A DNA stretch of 41,495 nucleotides, from positions 1-41,495 of the forward strand of contig CAOKOL010000033.1 of the NCBI GenBank assembly GCA_948470335.1, in the 5' to 3' direction. The translations under genes and the position numbers were made by a program. Source of the DNA: an uncultured Lachnospiraceae bacterium. Its GTDB lineage: Bacteria; Bacillota; Clostridia; Lachnospirales; Lachnospiraceae. The notes below the pieces were generated by a model. The model was given only the letters and a program-made list of their open reading frames with translations, was not told where the DNA came from and made no database searches. Shown here one piece after another: positions 41,301-41,495 of this stretch. The stretch's first letter is position 1, and every line of letters begins with the position of its first letter.

Positions 41301-41495
41301 ATAGTTCCGCAACTACCCTCCCAAGCCCCTTAATCTGGGAGAATTTTCAGCCGCTGAAGCGTCTGTAAATCCTCCCGGGGCCTGTACGGTCCGTTGCTGT
41401 TTTTATAGTTCCGCAACTACCCTCCCAAGCCCCTTAATCCGGGAGAATTTTCAGCCGCTGAAGCGTCTGTAAATCCTCCCGGGGCCTGTACGGTC
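41301..41495 (-). repeat. Tandem 104-bp hairpin repeats upstream of nrdR
   Basis: Copy one covers 41301-41404 and copy two 41405-41495, cut by the window end; the 91 shared bases differ at one position. On the minus strand each can fold into a long hairpin. AGGCCCC pairs with GGGGCTT (41377-41383 with 41323-41329), GGGAG with CTCCC (41372-41376 with 41337-41341), then a mostly paired A/T segment. The apex is CAG-a-CGC-TTCA-GCG-g-CTG (41348-41365). The GTTGCGGAACT end of copy one lies directly before the nrdR ribosome binding site. Confidence 0.85.

Noticed and set aside
41301..41495. CRISPR array or tRNA cluster
   Set aside because: The unit is a contiguous 104-bp tandem repeat without unique spacers, and its fold is one long hairpin rather than a cloverleaf.

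Overview
The window looks like chromosome of an anaerobic, low-G+C-lineage Gram-positive bacterium of the class Clostridia, most likely a Lachnospiraceae-type gut organism with fairly high G+C. The reasons are a PolC-type replicative polymerase, a class III fructose-1,6-bisphosphatase, the gene order frr-uppS-cdsA-dxr-rseP-ispG-polC, clear AAGGAGG ribosome binding sites, and several lipoproteins but no outer-membrane genes. This assignment is inference from gene content; no 16S rRNA, tRNA, phage or IS gene is present.

Layout. 1-3,150 is an accessory stretch on the minus strand: a MarR regulator with a lipoprotein efflux adaptor that stops halfway through its fold, a Cu/Zn superoxide dismutase, and a CsoR copper sensor with a small HMA metal-binding protein. 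3,192-14,392 is a housekeeping block read leftward: pyrH, frr, (terminator), uppS, cdsA, dxr, rseP, ispG, polC. It joins UMP phosphorylation, ribosome recycling, undecaprenyl and phospholipid precursors, the MEP isoprenoid pathway, intramembrane proteolysis and replication. 14,535-15,629 holds a divergent HxlR regulator and flavin-binding PPOX-fold protein. 15,782-21,114 has an LprI-like membrane protein, rnhA, a membrane-anchored MutS-like ATPase, purine nucleoside phosphorylase and DAHP synthase. 21,289-24,699 is a SWIM-SNF2 helicase.

24,777-31,581 is the least understood part. Leftward run a DUF1638 protein overlapping a FecR/TPR/YD-repeat lipoprotein, then a separate DUF4956-CotH unit. 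To their right, on the plus strand, lies an MttB-family methyltransferase that has lost its first hundred or so residues and its start. A TetR regulator and class III fbp follow on the plus strand. 34,676-41,283 returns to leftward genes: a Uma2-type nuclease, a short haem/siroheme set (lipoprotein, hemA, precorrin-2 dehydrogenase, hemL), efp, a YqeG phosphatase and nrdR.

The most notable non-gene signal is a family of about 60-104 bp repeats that fold into a long hairpin and sit, in the same orientation, directly upstream of the ribosome binding sites of nrdR (two tandem copies, running off the window), rnhA and the HMA protein, with a decayed possible copy before the HxlR gene. One copy shows compensatory base changes in the apical stem and borrows one arm from the end of the mutS-like gene. 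Structured leaders of unknown role also precede punA and fbp.
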